64,000 nucleotides of DNA, taken from NCBI RefSeq assembly GCF_003335675.1, contig NZ_QPHL01000016.1, forward strand, positions 62,001 to 126,000. The letters run 5' to 3'. This DNA is from Winogradskyella sp. KYW1333 (GTDB lineage Bacteria; Bacteroidota; Bacteroidia; Flavobacteriales; Flavobacteriaceae). Below the pieces are notes generated by a model, which was given only the letters and a program-made list of their open reading frames with translations, did no database searches and was not told the DNA's origin. Shown one piece after another: positions 55,961 to 64,000 of this stretch (positions within the stretch are counted from its first letter, which is position 1; each line of letters begins with the position of its first letter). The position numbers were made by a program, and so were the translations under genes.

Positions 55961-56782
55961 ATGAACAAGTCTTTTATACTTGTATCTAATTTAGTCTCAA
56001 TTAATTGGCTACATTATAATTTACAACTGGAAAATCTGGTTATTCTAGATGCTACAATTAATAAGAAAATAGATGACGACTCTCTATGTATACCAAATGC
56101 AAGATTTTTTGATATCAAAGGAAAATTTAGTAATCTTAATGCTCAATTTCCAAGTACGTTGCCAAATGAAAGCCAATTTGAAAGTGAAGCTCAGGTCTTA
56201 GGCATTAATAATGATTCGGTAATTGTTGTTTATGACGATAGAGGCATTTACTCTTCTGCAAGGGCCTGGTGGCTTTTTAAGACATTTGGATTTAACAATA
56301 TTGTGGTATTAGATGGTGGTTTACCAGAATGGAAAGCGAACAATTTTAAACTGGACAATTTTGATCAAACAGCAATGGTTACTGGTGATTTCTCAGCAAT
56401 TTATCAGCCAGAATTAATGACTAATTTTTTGGATCTTCAATCATTTATTGATGATTCGCAAACACTAATTATAGATGCTAGATCAAAAGATAGATTTGAT
56501 TGTTTGGTTGATGAACCTAGAGCAGGTTTGAGACGTGGCACTATACCAAATTCTATAAATTTGCCATACACAGAGCTCTTCGATAACAATAAATTGAAAC
56601 CAGTAAAGGAACTTTCAACAATCTTTAATAAATTAGTAAAGAAAGAATCTAAGTTAGTATTTAGTTGTGGTTCGGGAATTACGGCTTGTATACTCGCCTT
56701 AGCAGCCAAACTATGTAATTATAATAACCTTGCTGTCTATGATGGTTCATGGGCAGAATATGGAACTCTAACAAATAAATAA
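55961..56782 (+). CDS. Rhodanese-type sulfurtransferase (two-domain)
   Basis: Tandem rhodanese of 273 residues, close to 3-mercaptopyruvate/thiosulfate sulfurtransferases. The first domain is inactive, the second carries the persulfide cysteine C236 in SCGSGITAC. DARSKDRFD in the second domain is the usual entry motif. ATG 55961 is chosen; an in-frame TTG at 55958 would add one residue. The gene starts 11 bases after the ATP-grasp stop and shares its stop/start region with the following gene. Sulfur transfer in this operon suggests a thiol or thioamide step. Confidence 0.9.
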   Translation: MNKSFILVSNLVSINWLHYNLQLENLVILDATINKKIDDDSLCIPNARFFDIKGKFSNLNAQFPSTLPNESQFESEAQVLGINNDSVIVVYDDRGIYSSARAWWLFKTFGFNNIVVLDGGLPEWKANNFKLDNFDQTAMVTGDFSAIYQPELMTNFLDLQSFIDDSQTLIIDARSKDRFDCLVDEPRAGLRRGTIPNSINLPYTELFDNNKLKPVKELSTIFNKLVKKESKLVFSCGSGITACILALAAKLCNYNNLAVYDGSWAEYGTLTNK

Positions 56783-57117
56783 TGAAAACACTTGACTGGA
56801 CAAGAGATGAACTTGTAGCCTACATTTTACTTTTTGCCGCCAATTCAGACTTTAAAGAAGATAATAAGGAACGTAATATTATTATTTCTAAAGTAGACAT
56901 GAACACCTTTCAAGAAATTCATGATGAATTTAATAATGATAATGATTATCAAGGGATTCAAAAAATAATGACAAGCCTACGCCAACATAATTATGAAAGT
57001 GAAGATATTCAAGTGCTTCTAGCAGATATTAGAACTTTGTTTTTTGCTGATGGAGAATTTAATATTAATGAGCGCAACCTACTAAAATCATTAGAACGAT
57101 TATTTAATACATTATGA
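56782..57117 (+). CDS. TerB-like small acidic protein
   Basis: A 111-residue helical protein. DWTRDELVAYILLFAANSD (4-22) and FFADGEFNINERNLL (about 88-102) resemble the TerB (tellurite-resistance) fold, where acidic residues in two related halves bind metal. Starts on the last base of the rhodanese stop codon and overlaps the amidohydrolase gene by four bases. Function unknown; association with the neighbouring peptidase and ligase genes suggests a chaperone or regulatory role. Confidence 0.7.
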   Translation: MKTLDWTRDELVAYILLFAANSDFKEDNKERNIIISKVDMNTFQEIHDEFNNDNDYQGIQKIMTSLRQHNYESEDIQVLLADIRTLFFADGEFNINERNLLKSLERLFNTL

Positions 57118-57953
57118 TGCAACAACTTTCTATAGATTCTATTATTACTAAAATAGAAACAGAGGAATTATTTCATGCTGTTTCAAGTGATTATTCATTA
57201 ACATTAAAGATAGATAGCTATGTGCCATATGTCTGTGGTGCTGTGCATGATGGACACCAGTTTAGACGTTCGCTTTGGGACAATTGTTTGCATACTGAAT
57301 ATGAGAGATGGTATGAGGAGGATCCTGAGACTAAAAATATGGTCATATCACACCCTATATTAATCGCAGGATGTGATTCTAGATTTGAATACGACCTAAA
57401 CCGTCCACCTGAAGAAGCAGTTTTTGAAACCGCTTGGGGTAAAGAGCTTTGGAGAGTACCATTATCAGATGAGGAAAAAGCCAACAGCCTTAAGAAACAC
57501 AATAACTTTTATAAGGTTGTAGAAGCTTTAATCGATAAAATTGAAACCAAATTTGGTTCATGTATAGTTTATGATATGCATAGCTATAACTGGAAACGCT
57601 GGGATAGGGAAGTGCCAACTTGGAACCTAGGAACCTCAAATATTGACAATGAAAGGTTTGGAGACCAAGTTGAATCTTGGAGACAAATGTTGGAAAGTAT
57701 AAAACTACCTCATGGTATTAAGCAAACAGCAGCAGAAAACAATACTTTTTATGGCAATGGATATTTTTTAAAATTCATTACCAAAAACTTTAAGAATACC
57801 TTAGTTTTGGCGACTGAAATTGCAAAAGTTTACTGTGAAGAATTAGATCAGATAATTTATCCTGAAGTAGTTAATGCAGTTGAGAATCAATTAAGAACAC
57901 TTTTGCCCAAGCATGCTGAAGCTTTCCACAACACATTTAAAGTAAATGTCTAA
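57114..57953 (+). CDS. N-formylglutamate amidohydrolase family protein
   Basis: Zinc-dependent amidohydrolase of the FGase/HutG-like family, 279 residues. CGAVHDGHQF (about 41-50) is the usual zinc-binding N-terminal motif variant, DLNRPP (about 94-99) the family motif, and YDMHSYN (about 154-160) carries the second His. NNTFYGNGYFL near the end is also conserved. Classical FGase belongs to histidine degradation, but no hut genes are here. Members of this fold are proposed amide hydrolases or peptidases acting in amidoligase operons. It overlaps the next gene by eight bases. Confidence 0.88.
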   Translation: MMQQLSIDSIITKIETEELFHAVSSDYSLTLKIDSYVPYVCGAVHDGHQFRRSLWDNCLHTEYERWYEEDPETKNMVISHPILIAGCDSRFEYDLNRPPEEAVFETAWGKELWRVPLSDEEKANSLKKHNNFYKVVEALIDKIETKFGSCIVYDMHSYNWKRWDREVPTWNLGTSNIDNERFGDQVESWRQMLESIKLPHGIKQTAAENNTFYGNGYFLKFITKNFKNTLVLATEIAKVYCEELDQIIYPEVVNAVENQLRTLLPKHAEAFHNTFKVNV

Positions 57954-59106
57954 AATAAAGACTACAGACGAATACCAAGATTTATTTGATATAGACGCAA
58001 ATCTAAATCGACTGGTTAGGAATATTGAACTGCTCAATTACATCAATCCATTAAATATTGCCTCTGAAAAGAAGAAGTTTTTTTCTTCAAAGTATAAGTA
58101 TGAACCAGAGTTTAAATATCCTAAGATAAGATTTAATGGATATAAGTTGCATCGGCTATTCTTTTCTCAACGATTAGAGCGTATAACAGATCTTGACATA
58201 AGACAATTATATGAAGATATCATATATGAGTATTCTGGTTTAATAGAATGTATACAAACCATTGGGCATGGTAGAAAGTTTTATTTTAACAGTCTCAAAA
58301 GTTTCGGCACACCGACCGAGAAAGATTTGGATAATGCTAAATTCATTCTGCGTTTTGATGATTCCGATTTTAATGAGGAAATGCTTCCAATGTATAATTC
58401 TGAAGAGGCTAGAGAATATTTCGATGAGTTTTCTAAACGTTATGATTTTAATTATAATATTAAAATATCCAATAATATCTCTGCGGCAGCAATGGTACTT
58501 AATAATACGCAAACACTAGTATTGAGAAAGAGCCACAATTTTAGTTTAAATCAACTCAAGGTACTTACAAATCATGAGATTGGTGTGCATATGGTTACTA
58601 CATTTAATGGTTTAATACAGCCCTTAAAAGTATTTTCAAATGGATTCCCAAATAATGTAGAGACTCAAGAAGGTCTCGCTGTATATTCAGAATTCATGAG
58701 TGGTTGCCTAACTATTGAACGGTTAAAGGAACTTGCATTTAGGGTTATAGCTGTAGATAGCTTGCATAAAGGTTACAGTTTTTCAGACACATTCCATTTA
58801 TTGCACAGCCAACATAAGCTCAATAGAGATAAAGCTTTTGTTATAACATTAAGGGTTCATAGAGGAGGAGGTTTTACAAAGGACCACCTTTATTTGCGTG
58901 GTATTAGAAATGTATATAAGTATGCTAAAAAAGGGCAGGACTTAGGAATACTTTTAACTGGTAAAGTAAGTCAAGAGTATATACCAACTATTGTAAAACT
59001 ACAAGATTTAGGATTGGCTGTTCAGTCTAAATATTTTACGGATGGCTTTGCAAATAATGATAACATGGATCCTAATTTAGATTTCATTCTTAAAAGTTTA
59101 AAATAG
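57946..59106 (+). CDS. QEGLA-motif DUF1704/TIGR02421 putative metallopeptidase
   Basis: A 386-residue protein of the DUF1704 family, called flavohemoglobin expression-modulating QEGLA motif protein in databases. The metal motif HEIGVH (H210, E211, H215) is HExxxH, and the QEGLA motif is Q241 to A245 with E242 as the likely third ligand. The eukaryotic homologue MATCAP (KIAA0895L) with this fold is a tubulin tyrosine carboxypeptidase, so a C-terminal residue trimming activity is reasonable for this one (inference). It closes the five-gene operon, with an eight-base overlap to the FGase gene. Confidence 0.88.
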   Translation: MSKIKTTDEYQDLFDIDANLNRLVRNIELLNYINPLNIASEKKKFFSSKYKYEPEFKYPKIRFNGYKLHRLFFSQRLERITDLDIRQLYEDIIYEYSGLIECIQTIGHGRKFYFNSLKSFGTPTEKDLDNAKFILRFDDSDFNEEMLPMYNSEEAREYFDEFSKRYDFNYNIKISNNISAAAMVLNNTQTLVLRKSHNFSLNQLKVLTNHEIGVHMVTTFNGLIQPLKVFSNGFPNNVETQEGLAVYSEFMSGCLTIERLKELAFRVIAVDSLHKGYSFSDTFHLLHSQHKLNRDKAFVITLRVHRGGGFTKDHLYLRGIRNVYKYAKKGQDLGILLTGKVSQEYIPTIVKLQDLGLAVQSKYFTDGFANNDNMDPNLDFILKSLK

Positions 59107-59651
59107 CTTCCAAAATTTAACCTAATTTAAAACCTCAAAGCTAGAGGTTTCTCAGTCCATCATCTTCAATGATACTAATAGCAAGTTAGACATGTCTCCA
59201 ATTAGAATTCAACTCATTTCTAACTAACAGAAGCTAGGGTCGAATCAATATTTTCATACTTTGAGGTTCGCAACATTAATAAGCTCTAAACATTTGCTTG
59301 AAAGCTTAGATTTAATTTAATTGGGTTTTATAAATTAAAAAATCAAACATGTATGTATTGAATTAGATTTAGTAAAACTGAGTATGGAATTAGTGAAACA
59401 GAAATGACAATGTGTAACTCATAGAAGTTTTTAACCATTATAATTTTTTAATCAAAAGATTTGACAATACATCGATTTTTTTTAATCATTGAAACTAGAT
59501 ACTCTATTTTTGATGTAACAAAACTAATGTGCTATTAATTTTTTGTTATTTCCCTCATTCAACAAAATTTAAAATTTGTTTAAACGAAATAGTTTTAAGT
59601 AAGTTGTTAATTAGAAAAGCCTTTTAGAATGGAAGCTAAAAAGGCTTTTTT
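59107..59651. other. Intergenic region with a weak hairpin and a strong terminator
   Basis: About 545 bases. At 59130-59150 there is a 7-bp hairpin (AAACCTC/GAGGTTT) just after the operon, without a clear T run. CTTTGAGGTT at 59259-59268 is the inverse of 59131-59140. TATTTTTG (59505-59512) resembles a -7 element. A strong hairpin ends the region (59615-59649). No long open frame. Confidence 0.5.
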
Positions 59652-59653
59652 TT
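59615..59653. terminator. Hairpin terminator, likely bidirectional
   Basis: Stem AAAAGCCTTTTAG/CTAAAAAGGCTTTT, 13 bp with one bulge and an eight-base loop. On the plus strand it is followed by further T; on the minus strand by TTTT after the stem. It overlaps the 3' end of the DCC-family gene (stop at 59652), so it can end that gene as well as any plus-strand transcript from the gap. Confidence 0.7.
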
Positions 59654-60092
59654 ATTTTATAAATTTGGCCTGCAATTCTGGATTAGGTATAATGCAAGCG
59701 TCTTTTTTTCCAAACCATTTATATCTGTTTTTTGCAATAAAATTGTATACCCAATTTCTAACAACGGTCGGAATAATATAGAATATAGATAGTAATTTAG
59801 TAGGGTAGTTCAACTGATTTGCTATGCGAAGTGCCGCATTAGATTTGTAATATATTTTATCCGTTATAGGATCATATAATAATATTGAATCTATTTTCTT
59901 AGTATTTATTTTAAAATAGTTTATGATTTTGTTACCAATTTCGCCCTGTAGTGGAGCAAATAAAAATTTTTCCTTTTTATCACGTTTTATAATATACAAA
60001 ACACTGTTGTTGCATAGGTTGCAAACACCATCAAAAAGAATAAGTTGTTTAGATTTTGGAACTTCCTTAATCACGATGTAAAGGTAATACAA
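59652..60092 (-). CDS. DCC family thiol-disulfide oxidoreductase-like protein (DUF393)
   Basis: A 146-residue DUF393 protein. The motif FDGVCNLC is at 20-27 with C24 and C27, giving the DxxCxxC pattern. FAPLQGE (about 46-52) and SNAALRIANQL (about 83-93) also fit. The family is thought to have a thioredoxin-like fold. It lies 40 bases downstream of mutS2 on the minus strand. The start is uncertain: the residues before KSKQLILFDGV are variable. Confidence 0.85.
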   Translation of the reverse strand: MYYLYIVIKEVPKSKQLILFDGVCNLCNNSVLYIIKRDKKEKFLFAPLQGEIGNKIINYFKINTKKIDSILLYDPITDKIYYKSNAALRIANQLNYPTKLLSIFYIIPTVVRNWVYNFIAKNRYKWFGKKDACIIPNPELQAKFIK

Positions 60093-60132
60093 TAATAAAC
60101 AATGCCAATATAGGTTACCACTAACTTAGTAA

Positions 60133-62301
60133 TTATTTCTTATTGGCCTCAACCAGTTCTAGTAAATCAAGACTCACGTTTGTAGTGAATAAACCATAGT
60201 TTACTGTGGCTTTATTTTTTTCTATTGTATCGATTGAACCAACGGCTCTACCATCATGCATGCGGACGCGATCTCCTACTTTTAATATCGGTTTTGGATT
60301 TTGAAACACAACTTCTTTCTTTTTTGCAGTTTTTTTCTTTTTACGGATTATATTAACCTTTTTCTCCGCCTCTTGTTTTATCTGATTTTCCTCAGCTTTT
60401 TCAGCGCGTTTCTGTTTAGCAGACATTTTTTTACGTTTAGAATTTTCAATCTGTACTACCCGGAATAATTCTGCCATTAATTCGCGCTTCTTCTTATTGT
60501 TCTGAAACTTTTCGGCAAGGCCATTCACTTTCTGTCCTAAGTAAATTAAGCGTTGATTACTATCATAAAGCTCTTGAAAACTTTCTAGTTTCTTTTGAAT
60601 TTTGGCATTTGTGAGTTCTAGTTTTTCGGCCTCAGAAAGTTTCTTCTTTTCATACGCCTTCAAAGACTGTTCTGTCTTTTCTAATCGGCTTCTTTGTTTT
60701 TGTAGCTTCGCAATTGTTGCATCAAATCTTACCTTACCACGCTCAATCTTCTTTTTCGATTTATTTATAAGGCTATATGGAATACCATTCTTTTGAGCAA
60801 CCTCAAATGTAAATGAACTACCTGCTTGACCTGTTACCAATTTGTACATGGGTTCTAAACTCTTTTCATTAAAAAGCATATTGGCATTTTGCATATGAGG
60901 TAATTCGTTTGCCAGTAATTTTAGGTTAGAGTAGTGGGTGGTGATTATACCAAAGGACTTTCGTTCATAAAATACCTCTAAAAAAGTTTCAGCAAGTGCA
61001 CCACCTAATTCTGGATCACTACCAGTACCAAATTCGTCAATTAAGAAAAGAGTTTTAGAATTGCACTTCTTTAAAAAGTAATTCATTTGTTTTAAGCGAT
61101 AACTATAAGTGCTTAGATGGTTTTCAATGGATTGATTATCTCCAATATCACTTATAATTCTGTCAAATAAATAAGCCTTACTACGTTCATGAACAGGAAT
61201 TAAAATACCACTCTGAAGCATAACTTGTAAGAGGCCAACGGTTTTTAGGGTTATACTTTTACCACCAGCATTAGGTCCTGAAATAACTATAATTCTCTTT
61301 TCGTTACTTAAACTTATAGATTGAGGGAATGTTTTTTCACCCTTTTCTTTGTTTGTTATAAAAAGCAGTGGGTGATAGGCATTAATAAGATTCAATTCAC
61401 GAGCATCCGTAATTTCTGGTAAAATGGCATTAATCGATTTTGCGTATTTAGCCTTTGCAGAAATAACATCTATTTTAGTTAAAAAAGATTGGTAATCATT
61501 CAACAGTGGAAGAAACAAACGAATATAATTTGTCAATTCTTTCAGTATTTTAATAACCTCTTCCTTTTCTTCGTATTCTAAATTATTTAGTTCTCTTGTA
61601 TGTTGTAGTGTAGTTTCAGGCTCTATATAGACAATACTACCAGTTTTACTACCACCCATTATTGCACCCTTAACTTTCCTTCTATACATGGCCTTAACTG
61701 CGAGAACCCGTCTATTATCAACTACAGATTCTCTTATGTCATCTAAATATTCTAGGCCGTGATATCTGTTAAGTGCAGATGAAAAACTGCTATTTATTTT
61801 ACCCTTTAACTTATTTATTTCTTTTCTTAATTCTAATAATTGAGCAGATGCATTGTCTTTAATATCACCAAATCGATCCACAACTGCATCAACCTGTTCA
61901 ATAATGCTTGTAATTAATTCAATATGTTGGCTATATTGATATAATTGTGAATAGTATTCTTTGAATTTATCTAAAAATTTCACAATACTGTTTGCTGTTA
62001 AAGAAATACTTACCAGTTTTTGTAAACTAGGAACTTCTAAATATGTGTTTTCAATTTTTAATAACTGAATCTCCTTTGTTATCGGCTCAAAACCATGGTT
62101 AGGTATTCTATTGTCATTATCAAACGAAGATAAATACTCATTGACATAGTCTAACTCACGCTTAAGTTTAGTTTCAACTTCAAAGGGAAAAATAGATGAA
62201 ACAGCCTCTTTTCCTAAAGAGGTGATAGCGTATTCATTTATTTGTTCTAAAACCGTAAAAAACTCAAGGTCTTTTAAGGTTTTTTCATGAATTTTTATCA
62301 T
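60133..62301 (-). CDS. mutS2: MutS2-like DNA-binding ATPase lacking the Smr domain
   Basis: A 722-residue MutS2 protein. The Walker A is GPNAGGKS (342-349), Walker B and following are LFLIDEFGTGSDP, and STYSYRLKQMNYFL is the linking segment. A long coiled coil with many Lys and Glu follows, then KVGDRVRMHDGRAVG near the C-terminus, a KOW-like part. The C-terminal Smr endonuclease domain seen in Bacillus MutS2 (about 780 residues) is not present. MutS2 suppresses recombination and also acts on collided ribosomes in Bacillus; the nuclease action must be absent here. Confidence 0.92.
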   Translation of the reverse strand: MIKIHEKTLKDLEFFTVLEQINEYAITSLGKEAVSSIFPFEVETKLKRELDYVNEYLSSFDNDNRIPNHGFEPITKEIQLLKIENTYLEVPSLQKLVSISLTANSIVKFLDKFKEYYSQLYQYSQHIELITSIIEQVDAVVDRFGDIKDNASAQLLELRKEINKLKGKINSSFSSALNRYHGLEYLDDIRESVVDNRRVLAVKAMYRRKVKGAIMGGSKTGSIVYIEPETTLQHTRELNNLEYEEKEEVIKILKELTNYIRLFLPLLNDYQSFLTKIDVISAKAKYAKSINAILPEITDARELNLINAYHPLLFITNKEKGEKTFPQSISLSNEKRIIVISGPNAGGKSITLKTVGLLQVMLQSGILIPVHERSKAYLFDRIISDIGDNQSIENHLSTYSYRLKQMNYFLKKCNSKTLFLIDEFGTGSDPELGGALAETFLEVFYERKSFGIITTHYSNLKLLANELPHMQNANMLFNEKSLEPMYKLVTGQAGSSFTFEVAQKNGIPYSLINKSKKKIERGKVRFDATIAKLQKQRSRLEKTEQSLKAYEKKKLSEAEKLELTNAKIQKKLESFQELYDSNQRLIYLGQKVNGLAEKFQNNKKKRELMAELFRVVQIENSKRKKMSAKQKRAEKAEENQIKQEAEKKVNIIRKKKKTAKKKEVVFQNPKPILKVGDRVRMHDGRAVGSIDTIEKNKATVNYGLFTTNVSLDLLELVEANKK

Positions 62302-62401
62302 GTCTGTTTCAGAATTAAAAACGCAAATTTACGGTAATTACTCTAATAAGAATAATATGCAAGGTTGCTATGATATGCTTATTTTTGAAAAAACTACTTA
62401 A

Positions 62402-63076
62402 ATGAATGTTTCAATAGGTCCTAGTTGGAAACAATATTTGCAAGCAGAGTTTGATAAATCTTATTTTAAGAGTTTAGCAGAATTTGTTAAAGCTGAGTAT
62501 AAAAATTATACTTGCTTCCCTAAGGGATCACAAATATTCAATGCTTTTAATCATTGTTCATTCGAGGCTGTAAAAGTTGTAATTATTGGGCAAGACCCAT
62601 ATCATGGAATAGGTCAAGCAAATGGCTTGTGCTTTTCAGTAAATGACGGTATACAACATCCACCTTCATTAAAAAATATACTTAAAGAATTAGAAGACGA
62701 TTTAAACATTAATTATCCTGTAAGTGGAAACCTTGAAAAATGGGCTGATCAGGGTGTTCTTTTATTAAATGCAACATTAACTGTTAGAGCAAATCAAGCT
62801 GGGAGCCATCAAAAGAAGGGTTGGGAGACTTTTACAGATAAGGTAATTGAAATCATTAGCGATAATAAAGAAAATGTAGTCTTTATGCTTTGGGGCGGAT
62901 ATGCTAACAAGAAAAAGAAATTAATCAATACCAATAACCACTTTGTTTTGGAAACTGGTCATCCGTCTCCACTAAGCGCAAATAGGGGGTATTGGTTTGG
63001 TAATAAGCAATTTAGTACAACTAACTCCCTGTTGCTGCAAGCTGGGCTGTCTGCAATTGAGTGGTCACTAAAGTAG
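62402..63076 (+). CDS. ung: Uracil-DNA glycosylase, family 1
   Basis: Removes uracil from DNA, the first step of base excision repair. The water-activating motif GQDPYH is at 64-69 with D65... counted as the Asp after Gln, and HPSPLSA is at 187-193 with H187. QHPPSLKNILKEL (about 85-97) is also a family hallmark. At 224 residues it is full-length. Divergent from mutS2 with a 100-base gap. A putative -7 element TATTTTTG lies at 62380-62387, upstream of the ATG. Confidence 0.96.
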   Translation: MNVSIGPSWKQYLQAEFDKSYFKSLAEFVKAEYKNYTCFPKGSQIFNAFNHCSFEAVKVVIIGQDPYHGIGQANGLCFSVNDGIQHPPSLKNILKELEDDLNINYPVSGNLEKWADQGVLLLNATLTVRANQAGSHQKKGWETFTDKVIEIISDNKENVVFMLWGGYANKKKKLINTNNHFVLETGHPSPLSANRGYWFGNKQFSTTNSLLLQAGLSAIEWSLK

Positions 63077-63261
63077 GTTTCTCGTTTCTTATTATTTGTG
63101 GCTTTTTGTTATTTACTTTTTTTGTTGATTTATTACAACTAAATATTAAAAGCAAAAAATTCACCGCCACCAGAAAACTTAAAATCAGAGTAATTGTTAA
63201 TAGCATATTAGTCTGTTTTTTTTTGTTAATAGCACATAGTTGGCTTGGTAAATATAATTAA
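63061..63261 (+). CDS. Possible small two-helix membrane protein
   Basis: A 66-codon frame starting at GTG 63061 that overlaps the end of ung by 16 bases. It has two hydrophobic segments (about 7-25 and 45-60) around a basic loop (NIKSKKFTATRKLKIR). The alternating hydrophobic and positive pattern is plausible for a real inner-membrane peptide, but an opposite-strand frame of similar length also exists. Downstream to 63411 the sequence is AT-rich without features. Confidence 0.35.
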   Translation: MVTKVGFSFLIICGFLLFTFFVDLLQLNIKSKKFTATRKLKIRVIVNSILVCFFLLIAHSWLGKYN

Positions 63262-63411
63262 AAAATGGATAATCTGTACTTTAGCCTGTTATATTGTAAG
63301 AAAAATCTAAATATATTATTAAAAAATAATGTATTTAGTCGTAAAAAACAAACGTTTTATCGACAAATATTAAACTTATCGTAAAATTAAAGGGTCTTTT
63401 ATAGAAGATTG

Positions 63412-64000
63412 CTAAATATTAGTAGTTAATTCTGAATATTTCACTTTTTTTGGAATTATGTTCAAATTTAGGAGTTCATCTTGAACATTTTCTATGGTTT
63501 TTTCATCAATAACCTCTTGAGACCATTCTGTAAGAGATAACCATTCTTGTACATCTTCCAGTTTTTGATCGTACCTATTTGCAATGGTTTTATCGATACT
63601 TGGTATAGATTTAAAATCAGTAGTTGAAATATTAATGATGTTCAAAATTCTTCTCAGGGCTTCTTCTTGATTTTCGATAAATTCATTGCGCACTGCAATA
63701 ACAAAACATGGCCAAGGGGAAGGGCAATTGCCTATGCGTCTAAATGTTCCATTATCAACTAAAGGTTTTGTGGTAAATTTTTCCCACATAAAATAATCTG
63801 CTTCTTCATCGGTTAAACCCTTAACCGCACCATCAAGATTTTTAATGACTTCAAACTTTAAATCTTTGTTCAAGTCCCATTTATTATTCTTGGCATTTAT
63901 ATAGGCCATAAGATGTGAACCCGAACCATATCGGCTTATTGCAGCTCGAGAGCCCTTAATATCCTCCAAGGATTCAAACTTTGATTTATTCGCCACATGA
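63412..64000 (-). CDS. Periplasmic substrate-binding-protein-like (partial, 5' end outside window)
   Basis: C-terminal part of a type 2 periplasmic-binding-fold protein, with at least 195 residues visible. ESLEDIKGSRAAISRYGSGS is typical of the ligand-binding lobe in NMT1/SsuA-like or TRAP-like receptors. The frame is open to the window edge (the GTG at 63996 is internal), so the start is beyond base 64000. The ligand is unknown; the family binds small molecules such as sulfonates or thiamine precursors, or serves non-transport roles. Confidence 0.7.
   Translation of the reverse strand, partial: HVANKSKFESLEDIKGSRAAISRYGSGSHLMAYINAKNNKWDLNKDLKFEVIKNLDGAVKGLTDEEADYFMWEKFTTKPLVDNGTFRRIGNCPSPWPCFVIAVRNEFIENQEEALRRILNIINISTTDFKSIPSIDKTIANRYDQKLEDVQEWLSLTEWSQEVIDEKTIENVQDELLNLNIIPKKVKYSELTTNI

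Noticed and set aside
57946-59106. Role in flavohemoglobin expression, as the family name says
   Set aside because: No flavohemoglobin gene is in the window, and the HExxxH/QEGLA residues point to a metallopeptidase.
63021-63206. 61-codon open frame on the minus strand over the ung 3' end
   Set aside because: It overlaps ung more deeply than the plus-strand alternative and has a low-quality C-terminal half. It looks like a shadow of ung and the small plus-strand frame.
1-64000. tRNA, rRNA, CRISPR, prophage or insertion sequence
   Set aside because: Searched by eye on both strands; no cloverleaf, regular repeat-spacer pattern, integrase or intact transposase was found. A tRNAscan or Infernal run would be decisive.

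Overview
The window looks like chromosomal DNA of a flavobacterium (Bacteroidota, family Flavobacteriaceae, probably marine). The base composition is AT-rich and there are no convincing Shine-Dalgarno sites. Several genes begin with TTG or GTG. The gene content is typical of the group: BatA-type vWA protein, Fe-S/CCG electron-transfer pair, bacillithiol enzyme BshA, FecI/FecR/TonB-receptor signalling, LptD, MutS2 without Smr, GH16 laminarinase. I saw no rRNA, tRNA, CRISPR array or intact insertion sequence.

Layout. 1-2.9 kb: edge of a beta-glucan (laminarin) utilisation locus, with a sugar porter, a mutarotase-like protein and a GH16 lipoprotein. 2.9-11 kb: housekeeping and envelope genes, including a four-gene minus-strand operon (vWA protein, dihydroorotase-like protein lacking its metal histidines, small membrane protein, esterase). 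11-17 kb: an M61 peptidase, then a nitric-oxide sensing module (response regulator, H-NOX, PAS/GAF histidine kinase). 17-33.6 kb: S10 peptidase, RidA, LptD, amidase, MCE protein, Fe-S pair, SerB, a GH3/beta-lactamase fusion and BshA. 33.8-39.3 kb: an ECF sigma / FecR / TonB-receptor operon divergent from a repeat-rich lipoprotein with a Kazal-type domain. 39.3-48.5 kb: sugar transferase, two SDR-type epimerases, SulP transporter, YebC, pterin dehydratase, GcvT. 48.5-54.9 kb: a D-lactate-dehydrogenase-like enzyme, lipoprotein, AroC and a glutamate/dicarboxylate symporter. 54.9-59.1 kb: a tight five-gene operon of GshB-like ATP-grasp ligase, rhodanese, TerB-like protein, N-formylglutamate amidohydrolase and QEGLA/DUF1704 metallopeptidase. 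59.6-64 kb: DCC-family protein, MutS2, uracil-DNA glycosylase and a truncated substrate-binding protein.

Three things stand out. First, an identical two-block element (AAAGTAGGGTTT, 12 nt, TTGTCTTA) lies upstream of both the fecR-TonB receptor genes and the divergent Kazal lipoprotein, facing each gene. It reads as the promoter of the ECF sigma factor and would make the lipoprotein its output. Second, the ATP-grasp / amidohydrolase / DUF1704 operon joins a possible amide-bond-forming enzyme to two possible amide-bond-cleaving enzymes, in an organism that appears to make bacillithiol. It is a candidate peptide or small-molecule modification system. Third, several gaps that look empty hold decayed genes on the minus strand: an aldo/keto reductase N-terminus with an internal stop, a frameshifted gene after ridA, and two C-terminal fragments.
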